A stretch of 64,000 bases of DNA from Acanthaster planci (GCF_001949145.1 NW_019091411.1:555739-619738); one strand, 5' to 3'. Shown: positions 52,293 to 63,380, counted from the first letter of the stretch. Numbers and translations: made by a program. Notes: generated from the letters alone by a model not told the origin.

Positions 52293-52370
52293 ATGCGAAG
52301 CAGAAGTAATTCGGGTGTACGACTTGATTACTACCATCGTCTGGTCACAAAAACCATCATTTCTCACCAG
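52293..52370 (+). CDS. PHKA: PHKA exon 1 (residues 1-26)
   Basis: It starts at ATG and ends CACCAG|gtaatt, phase 0. The encoded peptide [18 protein letters not shown] is the diagnostic alpha-subunit N-terminus. Confidence 0.93.
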
Positions 52371-55300
52371 GTAATTTACCCATTGTGATTATAGGACACG
52401 TCATGAACTAACGTTATGATGCAAGGTGTACCTAGCCTGTGGCTACGCATCGATGCAATATTTGGGCGCTATCGGTTGATGCTCGATCGCGCTGTGCGAT
52501 TGGTCAAATCATGGAGGATGGTCGAACCTAAAATATGAAATCCCCGACTTTACTTCCCCCTTTTTAGAGCAACCTTCGGAAAGCATGGAAAAAGAACTTC
52601 CATGTGCGGACAACACTTGACATGCTTGATGCCCCTGTGCACAAACCTATAGGTCATGAGACTTGTGTAAAAAAGTCTATAAGTATGTAAATGCTTTGGA
52701 ATTTTCTCAGCTAAATGTCACTTTTTGGGACAGCACTTTCTGATGGCTGTTATAACATTTTACAAAATGTTTTAAGGGAAAATTGGTGTTGTCCATAGGC
52801 CAATATGGACATAATGGAACTCTTTCCCGATCTTCCACAGCTGCGAAAAGAAAAGTGGACAGAAAAAAAAATTGGTTGCTGGCAAAACTGTCAGCAAGTG
52901 TTGCAATAGATCGACAGTCATGACAGTTTATTATTATTATTATTAATTTATTCAGGCAGATTCAAAATATACAACACGCAATATACATGTACATACAATA
53001 AAAATTATATCCAAAATTTATATAAAAAGAGGATCAACACAGATTGAAAAAGGAGGCACACATGCAAATGGTCAATCACTATAAAAGACGAGGAATGATT
53101 AAGCAAGAGACAGACAAGACAGACGTACACAAGTAAAAAAAGAAGAGCACAATGCAGGACTGCCTTGGAGAAAAGCAAGAGTGAAAAATATCACCTTCGC
53201 CAAATGGGTGTGCCTCTGTGACCCTGCTCAACAATCAGTCAGACACACCATGGAGGTAGAATACACACAAACAAAAAACGAGGGACATCACAACGACATC
53301 AACACCTGTCATGTAGTGATTGATAACATGGATAAGCCAGCAGTAAGGGAATACAATTAACATGCCCCAAAACATCATATTCAGCAGTGAAACTATTGAA
53401 GCATTTACTCAGAAGAAGTTAGAGTTTTCCAGAGCAGTCTCAAAGAGTTTGTGCACAGGTTGTCAGATGATATCTGTGAATGAAACTGTTTCCATAGCTT
53501 TAACTTCAGTAATTTTTTCCAATGTCGGCATAGAACCAAATTTGTTGGATATGATCTGTTGATCTTATTGCACAGTTCCATCATTCCTTTAATGGTGGCT
53601 CCTTTAAAATTTGTGGAAGTCAAAGATTGTTCTCAAAAAAGGAAAGCAAAGTTGAGGATATTCATACAGGATCGGCCAATCCTGCAGACCGGTAGGGTGA
53701 TTGCACCCAGCATAATGACAAAATTCCCCCTTCGCGATCGAGTGAGCCCAATATTACTTCATGACTTCATAAGCCTATCAGATTAGAGCTCATGTATCAT
53801 TGCTGTATTACAGCCTGCGTCATTGCCACCTCCTTGCAATACCTGTACTCGTCCACTGTTTTATGAGCCATTGTAAGAGAGGGCCAGTGTGGAGCGCCCT
53901 CACATGTTTTGTTATTTAGATTAACATACACGTGACAATGAAGTGTTGATGGTCGAGTTCGGGCGGCCTGTTCTTGACATGGGTTTTCTTGTTCTCGTGC
54001 TCGAACGGTGGGAACATGACTCAAGAACACTGTTCTCGGAACAGGATCACACACCACCTCCTCGTCAGGGTTTTACAGGAACACAGGGAAAAACTCGTGA
54101 GATTTTGATTTTTGAACAGCTACAAAAAGTAGAGAGAAGGCTTCCAAAGCCATAGACAATGAGAAGTTTTGCAAAATTAACATTAATTATTTTCCGTAAC
54201 ACAGAAATGAATGTTCCTGTTTATATAGAAAAGAATTCCGCCCATCCAAACATTAACTCTCGAATAACGTAGCCTACTTGGACGCCCCGATGTTGCATGT
54301 TGCTCGCCACTAACTACCAGCGATAACCGGTTGTTTGTTCCCAGCGTTCGAGTGGCAGACCCACGAACAACAAATCGAGCTGTTCGTGAACATACGGGAA
54401 CAAGCTGCCCGAACTCAGGCATAGTGTCTAAGTCTACTCAATCATATCACACAGGAACAAAGACCTGTCCTTTGTGAGGGCGCTCCACGCATGTCCTCTA
54501 TTTGTATTGTATGTTGGGTGTATATTTCTCATTCATTTGCACCTTATGCCTTGCAATCACACATTTGATGTCTCGTATAAAGTCGTATGACACTGTACAT
54601 TGTGTATATGCTCCATATGTATGTGTGAATTTGTATAAAAATGGGCCTGAAACATGACGTGATAGTCTCATTTAAACATTTGCTCTCTGATGCTTCATTC
54701 ATTAATGTGAAATTGTGAATTCATATGTTCAACTTTCAGCCAACGGGGAAAATGGAAGTGTGACCACTTTTTTTGTAATCTATTTTGGCATAATTCGGTT
54801 TATTTTACCGTTTTTTTAACTGTAATTCCGGTTGGCATTGTTATTTCAACTCTGTGCAAGCACATGAATTCAAACACATTTGAAATACTTTTCATGGTTT
54901 ACAGCATCCTGTCACTGGTTTACTGCCAGCAAGCACCGTGCTCAAAGATGCCTGGGTACGAGACAACGTGTACAGTGTCATCTCGGTCTGGGGATTGGCA
55001 CTGGCGTATAGGAAGCAGGCAGATCTGGATGAGGACAGAGCCAAGGCCTACGAGTTAGAGCAGGTAATAGCTGCATGTTGTGGCCTACATGGTTGTCATG
55101 ATTCAAGACAGATCTACAGACCTAAGGCCAGTTTATACTTCAGTCAGATATGAAAACTAAGTGAAATGACACTTCAAAACATTTGTAGCAAAATTTGCCC
55201 AAGTTGGAATGTGTTCAACTTTTGCAAATTTGCAACGCAAATATTTGATCATGACGTCACCCAACGCAAATAATTGATCATGACATCACTATTCGCATTT

Positions 55301-58300
55301 GTATTTGCTTTTGCGCTGAGTATGAACCAGCCTTTAGTCCCCCAGTATTTGAAGTAATGGACCCTTTATGTCAGACAGTCAGATGACCTCAGATTTTATG
55401 CGACCACACAAGTTGTTCTCCTCAATTCAATTTTGCACACTGAGTATCACCTTCATCAAGACAGGTCGCTGTCAATACTGTTCTGTGACAGGCTAAGGTA
55501 GCATGTCTTACTCTATTGCAATTTGAATTTAGTTTGCTTATTTTCAAGAGAACAAGTCCAAAACTTTTTTTGGGGTGCTCATGAAAGGTTTTGTCGTCAA
55601 AACAGATTGTTGTTTTTGTTGAATTGAGGAACTGTTTCCCTGGAGGCAGGATGCTCTTTCTGCATTATAAGGCAATTTTCAGAAAAAAAAATTAGGACTC
55701 ATCTCCACGGGGAGCAGGTTGAAGTAGGATATTCGTCGCTCGAGCTGCTCTGCATATTAAAATGAACCTAACTGCCCAGCCTGACTCCTCACACGCCATT
55801 CACGCATGTCTCCCCTAGCACGTAGTAAAACTCATGCGGGGCCTGCTGGTGAGCATGATGAAGCAGGTGGAGAAGGTTGAAGCCTTCAAGAAGACCCAGA
55901 GCCGCAAGGACTGCCTGCACGCCAAGTACGACATCCAGACGGGCGACACCTGCGTTGGGGACCACGAGTGGGGCCACCTGCAGATTGATGCAACGTCCCT
56001 GTACCTACTGATGCTGGCCCAGATGACTGCTTCAGGTAGGACCAACAAGGATGTGGGGATTAACCCTCCTATGCAACCATCCATTCCCGACAAAGTTGTC
56101 CACTCAATCAAACTCAATTGAGTAACTGTTTTTCAGGCCTACATAAAGCAGAACTGACTGGCTCTGTTCAAATAACTAGATACAACTGTTATTTGACTGT
56201 CAATGATTGATGAGCCAGCTTTGTCTGCCAGTTGCCTGCATTTGTCTGTTTGGGGAATCTGCCTGGTCACAGTACCAACCAGAATTCTGATTGGACTGTC
56301 AGTGACTAGCCTGTGTATAAAGACATGTAAGTGTACATGTAGCAGGTTAAAGTGAGTTGAACTGTTGACTGTCTGGATTGTTGCGACTGAACGACAGCAA
56401 CTAATGGTGGCTTTAGATGTGTAGAAGTACAATTAAAACTCTGAATGGTCCTTGCTTATTTGCTTACTATGTTTGCACATTTTCTGACCAAAGTGTTTTC
56501 CTTTTGGAAATCTTCTTTGTTAACCTATAATACAGTTGTCACTGTCTTCATAATCTAACAGGCAAGTACTGTTTAGGTAAAAACTACATAATGAGTCAAT
56601 TTGATTTAATGAACTGGCGCACAGGTAAGCGTACTTTGTACTCTCATGTGTAATACAGGGCGTCCGCACTAAAAGTATACGAAGATAAAAATTACTGTAA
56701 AACTACTTTATATACAGGAAAGAGAAATACATCTCTAGAAAGGGCAGAATGTCGTCTTTGCGTAATTTACGTGTGCGCTGAGATGTTCATATAGGACATG
56801 AGTTAATGCCGTTGGGTGATCAAGGTAATCATCACACTCAACATGGACAGCAAACATGGAATAACTTTCTCGGTTTCCTTTTTCACAGGACTGCAGATCA
56901 TATTTTCTCTCGATGAAGTAGCCTTTATCCAGAATCTGGTCTTCTATATAGAGCATGCCTATCGGATACCTGTAAGTGTTCACAATGGGGCACCATCTAG
57001 AATGCCAGGCATATCCTGTTTCACTATTGACCCCACCCCATTAGTTATATTTTTCAAGTTCCAGGGATAACAGCCTTTTGAAAGGAACAAAATCTGTTTG
57101 ATTTTGTTCTTGGACAGGATTATGGAATTTGGGAAAGAGGAGACAAGACAAACCATGGCTTCCCTGAACTGAACGCCAGCTCCATTGGAATGGCAAAGGT
57201 GAGCATGTTGCTGAGTGTTAAAGTTTGTAAATGTACAAATATATCCCACTGAAGTTAAATGTTCCAAGCACTTGATTTTTCTTAGACCTTTTTTTGCTCA
57301 GCTTTCTTTCCTCTGATTGCACATAAGCATAACAATTGAAATTCCCCCAGACTAAAAATGCTGTTGCCATACCTCGGGATTCGAGGTAAGCTTTTGCATG
57401 GCGACCACCATCTCTGGAATGGACTGGTTCCTTTGTGCCATTTTTATCCATTAAAAGCAGTGTATTGGTACAAGGCTTCTCTTGTGTAACTAAGCAAATG
57501 TTACCGAGTGGTTAAATTTCACCAGAGAGAGGGGTGGTGGATAACCCAAAATATTAAGGAAACAGTGATGCAGAGTAAAGAAATTTCAAACAAACCACCA
57601 ATTTACGAAAATAGACTGCTGATTTAATTAAAATTGAAAATTTTCATGTACATTGAATTATTAATTCAGATTAATCCAAGTTACCTTAACCCTCATTAAT
57701 GTTGGTGCAGTCAAAGGACGGTCAAATCCAATTTGGCCCAACCTGGCATATATTTTTGTTGGCTGGCCACCATGCACAAACTACCCAACCCTAACCACCT
57801 AACTGGCCAAGATTTATCAAACAGACAGCAGGCCAGTGGGAAGGCACTATAAAAATCATACAAATGGGTGGTTAAACACTGAAGATTTAGACCAGACACT
57901 TGACTGGCAAAAATGACTGCTCAAAATATTGCACCAGATGACATTTGCATAGGAGGGTTAAGCAAAAAAAACCTTAAGAAACCCCCAAAACACCCACAAA
58001 AGTAAACGACAGTACATATGATGATGGAACTGTCATGTGTCCACTTTCACCATACCATACTGCCGAGTTTCAAACTCAATACTTTTACAATATTGGGACT
58101 ACACCCGAACTAGGCTGGATCACAACATAAGTTAGGAGCACTATCAATATCAATGTGTGAACTTCACATGGAGATGTGTATCCCACACTAATGCAATGCA
58201 GTGTGCAGCAAAGACACTAACAGGACATAGAAAAGTGCACCTCGCAAGACGAAAGGCAGAAAAGCAAAGCTAACCTGCAAGACGCACTATATATAGAGAA

Positions 58301-61300
58301 ATGAGCCAAATAACTTGCCCCACCCCAACAGTGGAACTCTAAATATGCAATAGTTACATAACTTCTACAAACGCAACACCGCAACTTACAATTTGTACAA
58401 AGCAGCGCTGCATTCCTACAGAGCTAGACATTGTGATACATGGTGAGAAAGGGCGCACTTCAACTAATTATAAAGGCGCACTAAAAAAAAAGTGACATTA
58501 AACCTGGGACGGTTGACAATACTTTCCCCGAATCACATGACAAGGTATAGTAACAGTGTCTTTAGTGTGGAGAATTTAAATTATGTTCATATGAATTTAA
58601 AGAGCTTAGTGTACCAGATTTTATTCAAATGTAACTAGCAGCCTTTTTATGTGCACAAATCAATAAAACATTGAAGTTTTCTTCCCAGGGTGACATCACA
58701 GTTTTGCCCATGAATATAGAAATAGCATTAAAGACACCAATATAACCTTTATACCATCAAACCTAAATTTGTAACTGAGGTTGATAGAGACACAAAGGTG
58801 TATTTTCAAGGGCTGTACAGTGTTTATTTCACAAAATGGCATTATTTACACCCTTTGATTCTGTTTTTCTTCCTCCCACTGACAGGCAGCCATGGAGGCA
58901 CTGAATGAACTAGACCTGTTTGGAGCCCGGGGAGGTCCGGCCTCTGTCATTCATGTCCAGTCCGACATGATTGCCAAATGCCAGGCAGTCCTGTACTCCA
59001 TGCTCCCCAGGGAGTCTAACTCAAAGGTAGGTAGAGAAATCCCAGGACCCCTCCCAGGTCAAGTCGAGGGATCCAAGTCCTGGGGTTGTGCTTGTTTCAT
59101 GTGGCCTTAACGGTTGTGAAAAGTTGAGGCCTTGCATCGCTTGCATAGCGGAGGCAAGCGAGGGTGCGGAAAGATCCTTTTACCATTCTCCACTGCCATT
59201 CAATTTCTTGACGAGTTCTTCACGACTCCAGGCACATTGCAGAAGAACTTGAATATGTCTGTACGTACATCTTGTGCTGGCAAGGTGAATAACAGCATTG
59301 ATTGCTTCTCTCCATCTTCCAGAATTCTGACAGTGTTTGTTGATACATGCCACAATGCATTACCTTGTTTCAGGAGATAGACGCAGGTCTGCTCGGAATC
59401 ATCGGCTTCCCTGCCTTTGCCGTCGACGACGAAGCCCTTGCCAACACGACCCGCCAGCAGATCATTGACAAGCTCCAAGGGAGATACGGATGCTGCAGGT
59501 TCCTGCGAGATGGGTACAAGACAGCCCTGGAGGTAACCCAAGCTAGCAAATCAGGCCTCATTCTGAAGGTTTTATCCTGAGGAAGAATTGCACCAGTCTT
59601 CCCTCTGACATAGTTGGTGTGGAGTCTGAAACATCCCAATTCATATTTGTGGGAATTTTATTGGGATAAATAAATTTATCGTCCTGCTAAATTTCTTCCT
59701 GCCTCTGTTTTTTCAACATTCCAGAAAATGTTAAGCAAGTATCACATCAAAAATTATAGCCCAGCCCTATGATGACCAGGGTTTCAAATCCAAACTAGCT
59801 TTGCACTGTGGTTTCTTCAGATGTGAACAGACTCATTTTTGAACTTTCCCTTTAACAGGACACCTTGAGATTCTTAGTTTTGCCAGAAAGTCAACTGTGA
59901 CTTAGCATATAGAGTTTTATATTTCACAAATATGTTTGAAAAGTTCTTCTTGAGACATTGCTGACCTTTGAATGCCCTGATATGACATTTTGAACCATCA
60001 GGTCAATTGAAGGATTAAGTAGATATTTTCTTCCAGTGTAGGTCACTCAGCTCTCCCCAGTAACAAACTTGGTCATGCATTTTTTCACTTTCCCATAATT
60101 TGGTCACGTGACACACAGGATCCAACTATGTTCCTTGTTACACCTTCAGCAATATTGAATGAGAAATTTGTTTGAATACCAAGGATCCCAACCGACTGTA
60201 CTACGATCCAGCTGAGCTGAAGGTCTTTGAGAACATCGAGTGTGAGTGGCCGTTGTTCTGGGCCTATCTCCTGATCGAGGGCGTATTCAAGGGGAACAAG
60301 GAGCAGGCGGACGAGTATGCCGAGGGCTTACGAGAGACCCTGGTGCTGCTCAGTGACTCCACCAAGGTGGTGCCTGAACTCTACTATGTGCCAAAGGACA
60401 AGGTCTGTATTGGTTCTTTGAGAACCGATTATGCTACCAGCCAGTTTTCTTATTGTAGTTATCTGCACAAGCTATGACCACAGGCAAGAAATTGTTTGAT
60501 AAAGTAGTTTGTAACTATTTTGTTTGGCATATGACATAAAATATATTGGCTAATTTTCATCTGAATGTGTACAAATCTGTTATGCCTATGCATTTGTCCT
60601 GGGTATATGGAAGTAGGGAGTTTAATACTGAAAATGGAGTCCATTACCCACTGATATCTGAAAAGATATTTTGCACGTTCTTTTTGTATTTTGTACGTAA
60701 TGTGAAATCAAATAGATACCAGATCTGGGCTGTCAGTTAGATATTGTCCTGTGCAGTTTTGTCGTTTCTTGTGAAGAGTCACGCTGCAACTACATTTGTA
60801 AAACAGGTGGCGCTGGAGTACAAGAACCCCCACAGTCAGGACCGGTTGCCCGGAGGGAAGATCCCTCACATCTGGGGCCAGTCCTTCTACATCCTGGGCC
60901 TGCTGCTCCAGGAGGGCTTTGTGGCTCCGGGAGAGGTGGACCCCCTCAACAGACGCATGTCCATGGAGCCCAAGCCAGACCTGGTCATACAGGGTATTAG
61001 TTCCCCTTAGTTTGCTATTTAGAGAGACATTGTCGCCTGCATTGTCACGTAATTTGATTGAGGTTGGTTCATGTTGAAGGGATGACAGCTGTTGGATAAA
61101 AGTGAAGGGTTGTACATGAAAGCCAACCCTAGCAGCTTGTCAATGTGAAAGGCAAAACTCGGTTAGCATGCTGTTTTCCAGTTGTTTTGTCCATTTTGTC
61201 TTATCAGCAGTTGGGATGATAAAAATTGAAGCGAAGTACAAACATGATTTTGGCAATTTCCAAATGTCACTTTGGCCACCTGTATCTACTTTTTTTCTCA

Positions 61301-63380
61301 AGCCCAGAACCATTTTCAAACGTACTCTTGGAATCAAGTGAAATCACTCAAAACTCTGGCTCAAAGCAATGAGCGGATCTATAGAAATGCGGCTACATTA
61401 TAATCAATTCAGGACATCAGATTCATGAAACTTTGACCTGTGTGGCCAAAATCATAGGCAAAGTAAAAAGATGAACTTGATATGCACCTTGTTGCCAGCA
61501 AAAAAGCAACAGATCACTGTGTGCTTGTGCCCCCCCCCAAATTTACCAGACTAGTCTGCCTAGTCTGTCAGACTTGAGCTGTTGGAACTTCATAAATACT
61601 TTACTCTTGTGCCAGTTCTAGAACCAAAATTATCAGGGGGAATTTCGTAATTTCTCTATGTAGCCTTTATCGCCTTTATGAAGGATGAGGATTTTTTCCT
61701 TTTAAACACTCTTAGAAGGAAAAAAAATGAAGTACTCTCCCAAACCTCCTTGTTCTCTCCAAAGATTATGTGTTTGGGGGGGAGGCATGGCCATTGCTAG
61801 CCCTTTCCTGGATCCGCCAATGGTCACATGATTGAGAGTCAAACACAGATCTTTTACCACAGTATTTCTTTGATGAAAGTAATTTGTCATTGTAAAAAGA
61901 ATTAAACCAGTCAGTTTTGCATTTAGCATGGAGTGCATTCTTAGAGACTTCACTGAAATGCAGGGTGACTTTTCAGATGTGATCTACAACTCATAAAAAT
62001 TTGACCTGAGTCTTGCGTACTATTCCAATGGTCTTTCATTGTCTGCTGACTTGTCTCTTTCCTATTTCTGCAGTCTCCTTAGTGGCCGAGGACAAACTGA
62101 TAAAAGAACTGATGAAGAAGCACAACTTTGACATTCAGACAATTGAGGAGGTCTCGCCAGTTCGTATCTATCCAGCACGTGTACTCACTCGCTTATGCAA
62201 GAGACTAGGTAACTGAATTAGAAACAGATGGATTTTCAACCCCAGACTGTGCCATTGTTATTAAAAGCTATCAAGCGCTAGCACATTGTTAAGTCATGTA
62301 GCCCTTGTGTATGGGTCATTCCATGAGGTGGGGCACAATTTGTGACGGGTCCTTGTTACATGGGTAACTTTTACCACCTGTCATGACCTGTAGAGGGGGT
62401 CATTTACTCTGTAAAGGTAGCACACCTCTGTGTTGAGCCTTGCAAGATGTATAATTTGGAATCCAACTGCAGGGAAATAGCTGTTCATTTTTACGGAACC
62501 CACATAACAATGGACACCGTCACAAATTGTGCCCCAACCTCATGGAATGACCCGTCAAAGTCAGTCGAAGGCTAAAGTGAGTCTAGAAGAAAGGCAGTAT
62601 TCCTCACGGGAATGTTTTTGTATCAAGAGGAAATTAATGCAGGGTTAAAAATTGATTGATGCACAGTGAGTTTCTTTTTCTCCCAATTTAGGAGAGAACA
62701 AGAAATTGGGTCTCTCAGGGAAAGTGTCCAAGGAGAACGGTCTGCTGACCACCAGCAAACTCTACAACGTCCGGGGGGAGATCCTAGCATTTGTTCCCCA
62801 GGTGAGACCCCAGACCAAGGATGCAGGTGGGGTGTAGACTTGGGGGTTTGGATGGGGAATACAAGACCTCATACGTCCCTTGCCCCTCTGTGACCACAAT
62901 GGTTCTCTGTTTTTTGAGTGTTGTGGCCATCCACACCATTGGAAACTCACTTCATTCAATTTTGACGTATGCTTTTAGCTGCTCGCGTCACGTGTAAAAC
63001 GTACCGCACATCTTTTCTCTAAAAATGTTCTTACAGAAAAAACTTTTGAAAGCACTTATGGAGAAAGCCTGGTCTTAATAGGAAACCTATTACAAATGAC
63101 ACGACTAATATGAAAGAATTTTTAAAGGAAATTCTGTGATGCATTGTGAATATTCCGGTGTTGCACTTCACAGATTTGTACAAAATGGTGGATTCATGTC
63201 AAATAATCCATCATTTCTTTGGTCTAATTGCACAGTTCATGGATCAGCAACAGTTTTATTTAGCCCTTGATAACGACCTGCTATCGGATATCTGCAAGAC
63301 AGACGTGGCTTACCTCCGTCACAACTGGAGGGAAATTGGACGGCCGACCATCACCTTCATCATCACACAGACCATGATGG
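52293..63380 (+). CDS. PHKA: Phosphorylase b kinase regulatory subunit alpha, N-terminal 571 codons (gene continues beyond window)
   Basis: Twelve exons join in one frame (1714 nt). The alpha subunit binds the catalytic gamma, beta and calmodulin (delta) subunits of the hexadecameric kinase that activates glycogen phosphorylase, and carries inhibitory phosphorylation sites. The part seen is the glucoamylase-like domain and the start of the following region; the family is about 1,240 residues. Landmarks: [12 protein letters not shown] start, [111 protein letters not shown] and [19 protein letters not shown], the [10 protein letters not shown] segment and the N-terminus favour alpha over beta. 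The ATG at 52293 has an in-frame TAA at 52275-52277 and a good AACCATG context. Farnesylation and calmodulin-binding regions lie outside. Confidence 0.97.
52931..52955. repeat. TTA trinucleotide microsatellite
   Basis: A short run of about six TTA units leads into AATTTATTCAGG. It may be the tail of a retroelement, but no element body was recognised. Confidence 0.7.
53878..54499. mobile_element. Inverted-repeat transposon in PHKA intron 1
   Basis: The left end reads AGAGGGCCAGTGTGGAGCGC and the reverse complement of the right end reads AGAGGACATGCGTGGAGCGC; both continue CCTCACA. Subterminal blocks are mirrored too (GAGTTCGGGCRGCYTGTTC; CTCGAACGSTGGGAACA). The interior has no transposase. 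No exact target-site duplication is visible. Confidence 0.78.
54905..55063 (+). CDS. PHKA: PHKA exon 2 (residues 27-79)
   Basis: The acceptor is catggtttacag and the donor GAGCAG|gtaata, phase 0 at both ends, 53 codons. It encodes [10 protein letters not shown] through AYELEQ. Confidence 0.96.
55122..55337. mobile_element. Inverted-repeat MITE in PHKA intron 2
   Basis: Termini CTAAGGCCAGTTTATACTTC and, from the right end, CTAAAGGCTGGTTCATACTC match over about 22 bp. Inside is a tandem pair of GCAAATAWTTGATCATGACR followed by TCAC. There is no coding capacity, and no clean target-site duplication was seen. Confidence 0.75.
55819..56035 (+). CDS. PHKA: PHKA exon 3 (residues 80-151)
   Basis: The acceptor is gtctcccctag and the donor TTCAG|gtagga. 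It starts in phase 0 and ends one base into a Gly codon. It encodes [10 protein letters not shown] through AQMTAS, including [14 protein letters not shown]. Confidence 0.96.
56036..56888 (+). other. PHKA intron 3
   Basis: An 853-bp intron with gtagga donor and tttcacag acceptor. No other feature was recognised. Confidence 0.85.
56889..56971 (+). CDS. PHKA: PHKA exon 4 (residues 152-179)
   Basis: The acceptor is tttttcacag; GA completes the Gly codon. The donor is ATACCT|gtaagt, phase 0. It encodes [20 protein letters not shown] and onward. Confidence 0.95.
57118..57198 (+). CDS. PHKA: PHKA exon 5 (residues 180-206)
   Basis: The acceptor is gttcttggacag and the donor GCAAAG|gtgagc, phase 0 on both sides, 27 codons. 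It encodes [12 protein letters not shown] through SSIGMAK. Confidence 0.95.
57199..58885 (+). other. PHKA intron 5
   Basis: The longest intron after intron 1 (1.7 kb), with gtgagc donor and actgacag acceptor. It is AT-rich and I see no element or nested gene in it. Confidence 0.8.
58886..59026 (+). CDS. PHKA: PHKA exon 6 (residues 207-253)
   Basis: The acceptor is cccactgacag and the donor TCAAAG|gtaggt, phase 0, 47 codons. It encodes [17 protein letters not shown] through LPRESNSK. Confidence 0.95.
59027..59373 (+). other. PHKA intron 6
   Basis: A 347-bp intron with gtaggt donor and ttgtttcag acceptor; nothing else was recognised. Confidence 0.85.
59374..59532 (+). CDS. PHKA: PHKA exon 7 (residues 254-306)
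   Basis: The acceptor is accttgtttcag and the donor CTGGAG|gtaacc, phase 0, 53 codons. It encodes [20 protein letters not shown] through [16 protein letters not shown]. Confidence 0.96.
59533..60183 (+). other. PHKA intron 7
   Basis: A 651-bp intron with gtaacc donor and an atypical acceptor (aataccaag, no pyrimidine tract). No other feature was recognised. Confidence 0.8.
60184..60402 (+). CDS. PHKA: PHKA exon 8 (residues 307-379)
   Basis: The start at GAT ([12 protein letters not shown]) is set by homology. A frame stop at 60160 excludes a longer exon from the better acceptor at 60149. The donor is GACAAG|gtctgt, phase 0. It encodes [19 protein letters not shown] and VVPELYYVP. Confidence 0.92.
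60403..60806 (+). other. PHKA intron 8
   Basis: A 404-bp intron with gtctgt donor and tgtaaaacag acceptor; nothing else was recognised. Confidence 0.85.
60807..60993 (+). CDS. PHKA: PHKA exon 9 (residues 380-441)
   Basis: The acceptor is ttgtaaaacag and the donor ATACAGG|gtatta, ending one base into a Val codon. It encodes [38 protein letters not shown] and PKPDLVIQ. Confidence 0.95.
60994..62073 (+). other. PHKA intron 9
   Basis: A 1.1-kb intron with gtatta donor and atttctgcag acceptor. It contains a C homopolymer run near 61530 and a G run near 61770; no element was recognised. Confidence 0.8.
62074..62208 (+). CDS. PHKA: PHKA exon 10 (residues 442-486)
   Basis: The acceptor is tatttctgcag; TC completes Val, giving [14 protein letters not shown]. 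The donor is GACTAG|gtaact, phase 1. It encodes [12 protein letters not shown] near its end. Confidence 0.94.
62313..62553. mobile_element. Inverted-repeat MITE with GGGTCATTC termini in PHKA intron 10
   Basis: GGGTCATTCCATGAGGTGGG and the following GCACAATTTGTGACGG on the left are repeated almost perfectly, inverted, at the right end (CCGTCACAAATTGTGCCCC then AACCTCATGGAATGACCC). The arms are about 36 bp with a single-base difference, indicating recent activity. The 241-bp element has no coding capacity. The terminal GGGTCATTC is shared with the element at 44421-44656. Confidence 0.85.
62692..62801 (+). CDS. PHKA: PHKA exon 11 (residues 487-523)
   Basis: The acceptor is tcccaatttag; GA completes Gly, then [10 protein letters not shown] through ILAFVPQ. 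The donor is CCCCAG|gtgaga, phase 0. It retains the LGLSG and TTSKLYNVR motifs of the family. Confidence 0.94.
62802..63235 (+). other. PHKA intron 11
   Basis: A 434-bp intron with gtgaga donor and aattgcacag acceptor; nothing else was recognised. Confidence 0.85.
63236..63380 (+). CDS. PHKA: PHKA exon 12 (residues 524-571, continues)
   Basis: The acceptor is taattgcacag and the donor ATGATGG|gtgagt, phase 1. It encodes [22 protein letters not shown] and GRPTITF. Confidence 0.95.

Larger units (their letters stand above)
52371..54904 (+). other. PHKA intron 1
   Basis: A 2.5-kb intron with gtaatt donor and ggtttacag acceptor. An ATTGG box is near 52498, a TTA microsatellite is at 52931-52955, and a 622-bp inverted-repeat element is at 53878-54499. 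Open frames inside (for example 53362-53562) are not recognisable. Confidence 0.85.

Noticed and set aside
52125-52320. Repeated GGGTGTACGA motif upstream of and inside PHKA exon 1
   Set aside because: Only about ten bases are shared and the following sequence differs, so this is not evidence for a duplicated exon.
55789-56117. Minus-strand open frames opposite PHKA exon 3
   Set aside because: They are antisense shadows of a clearly coding exon.
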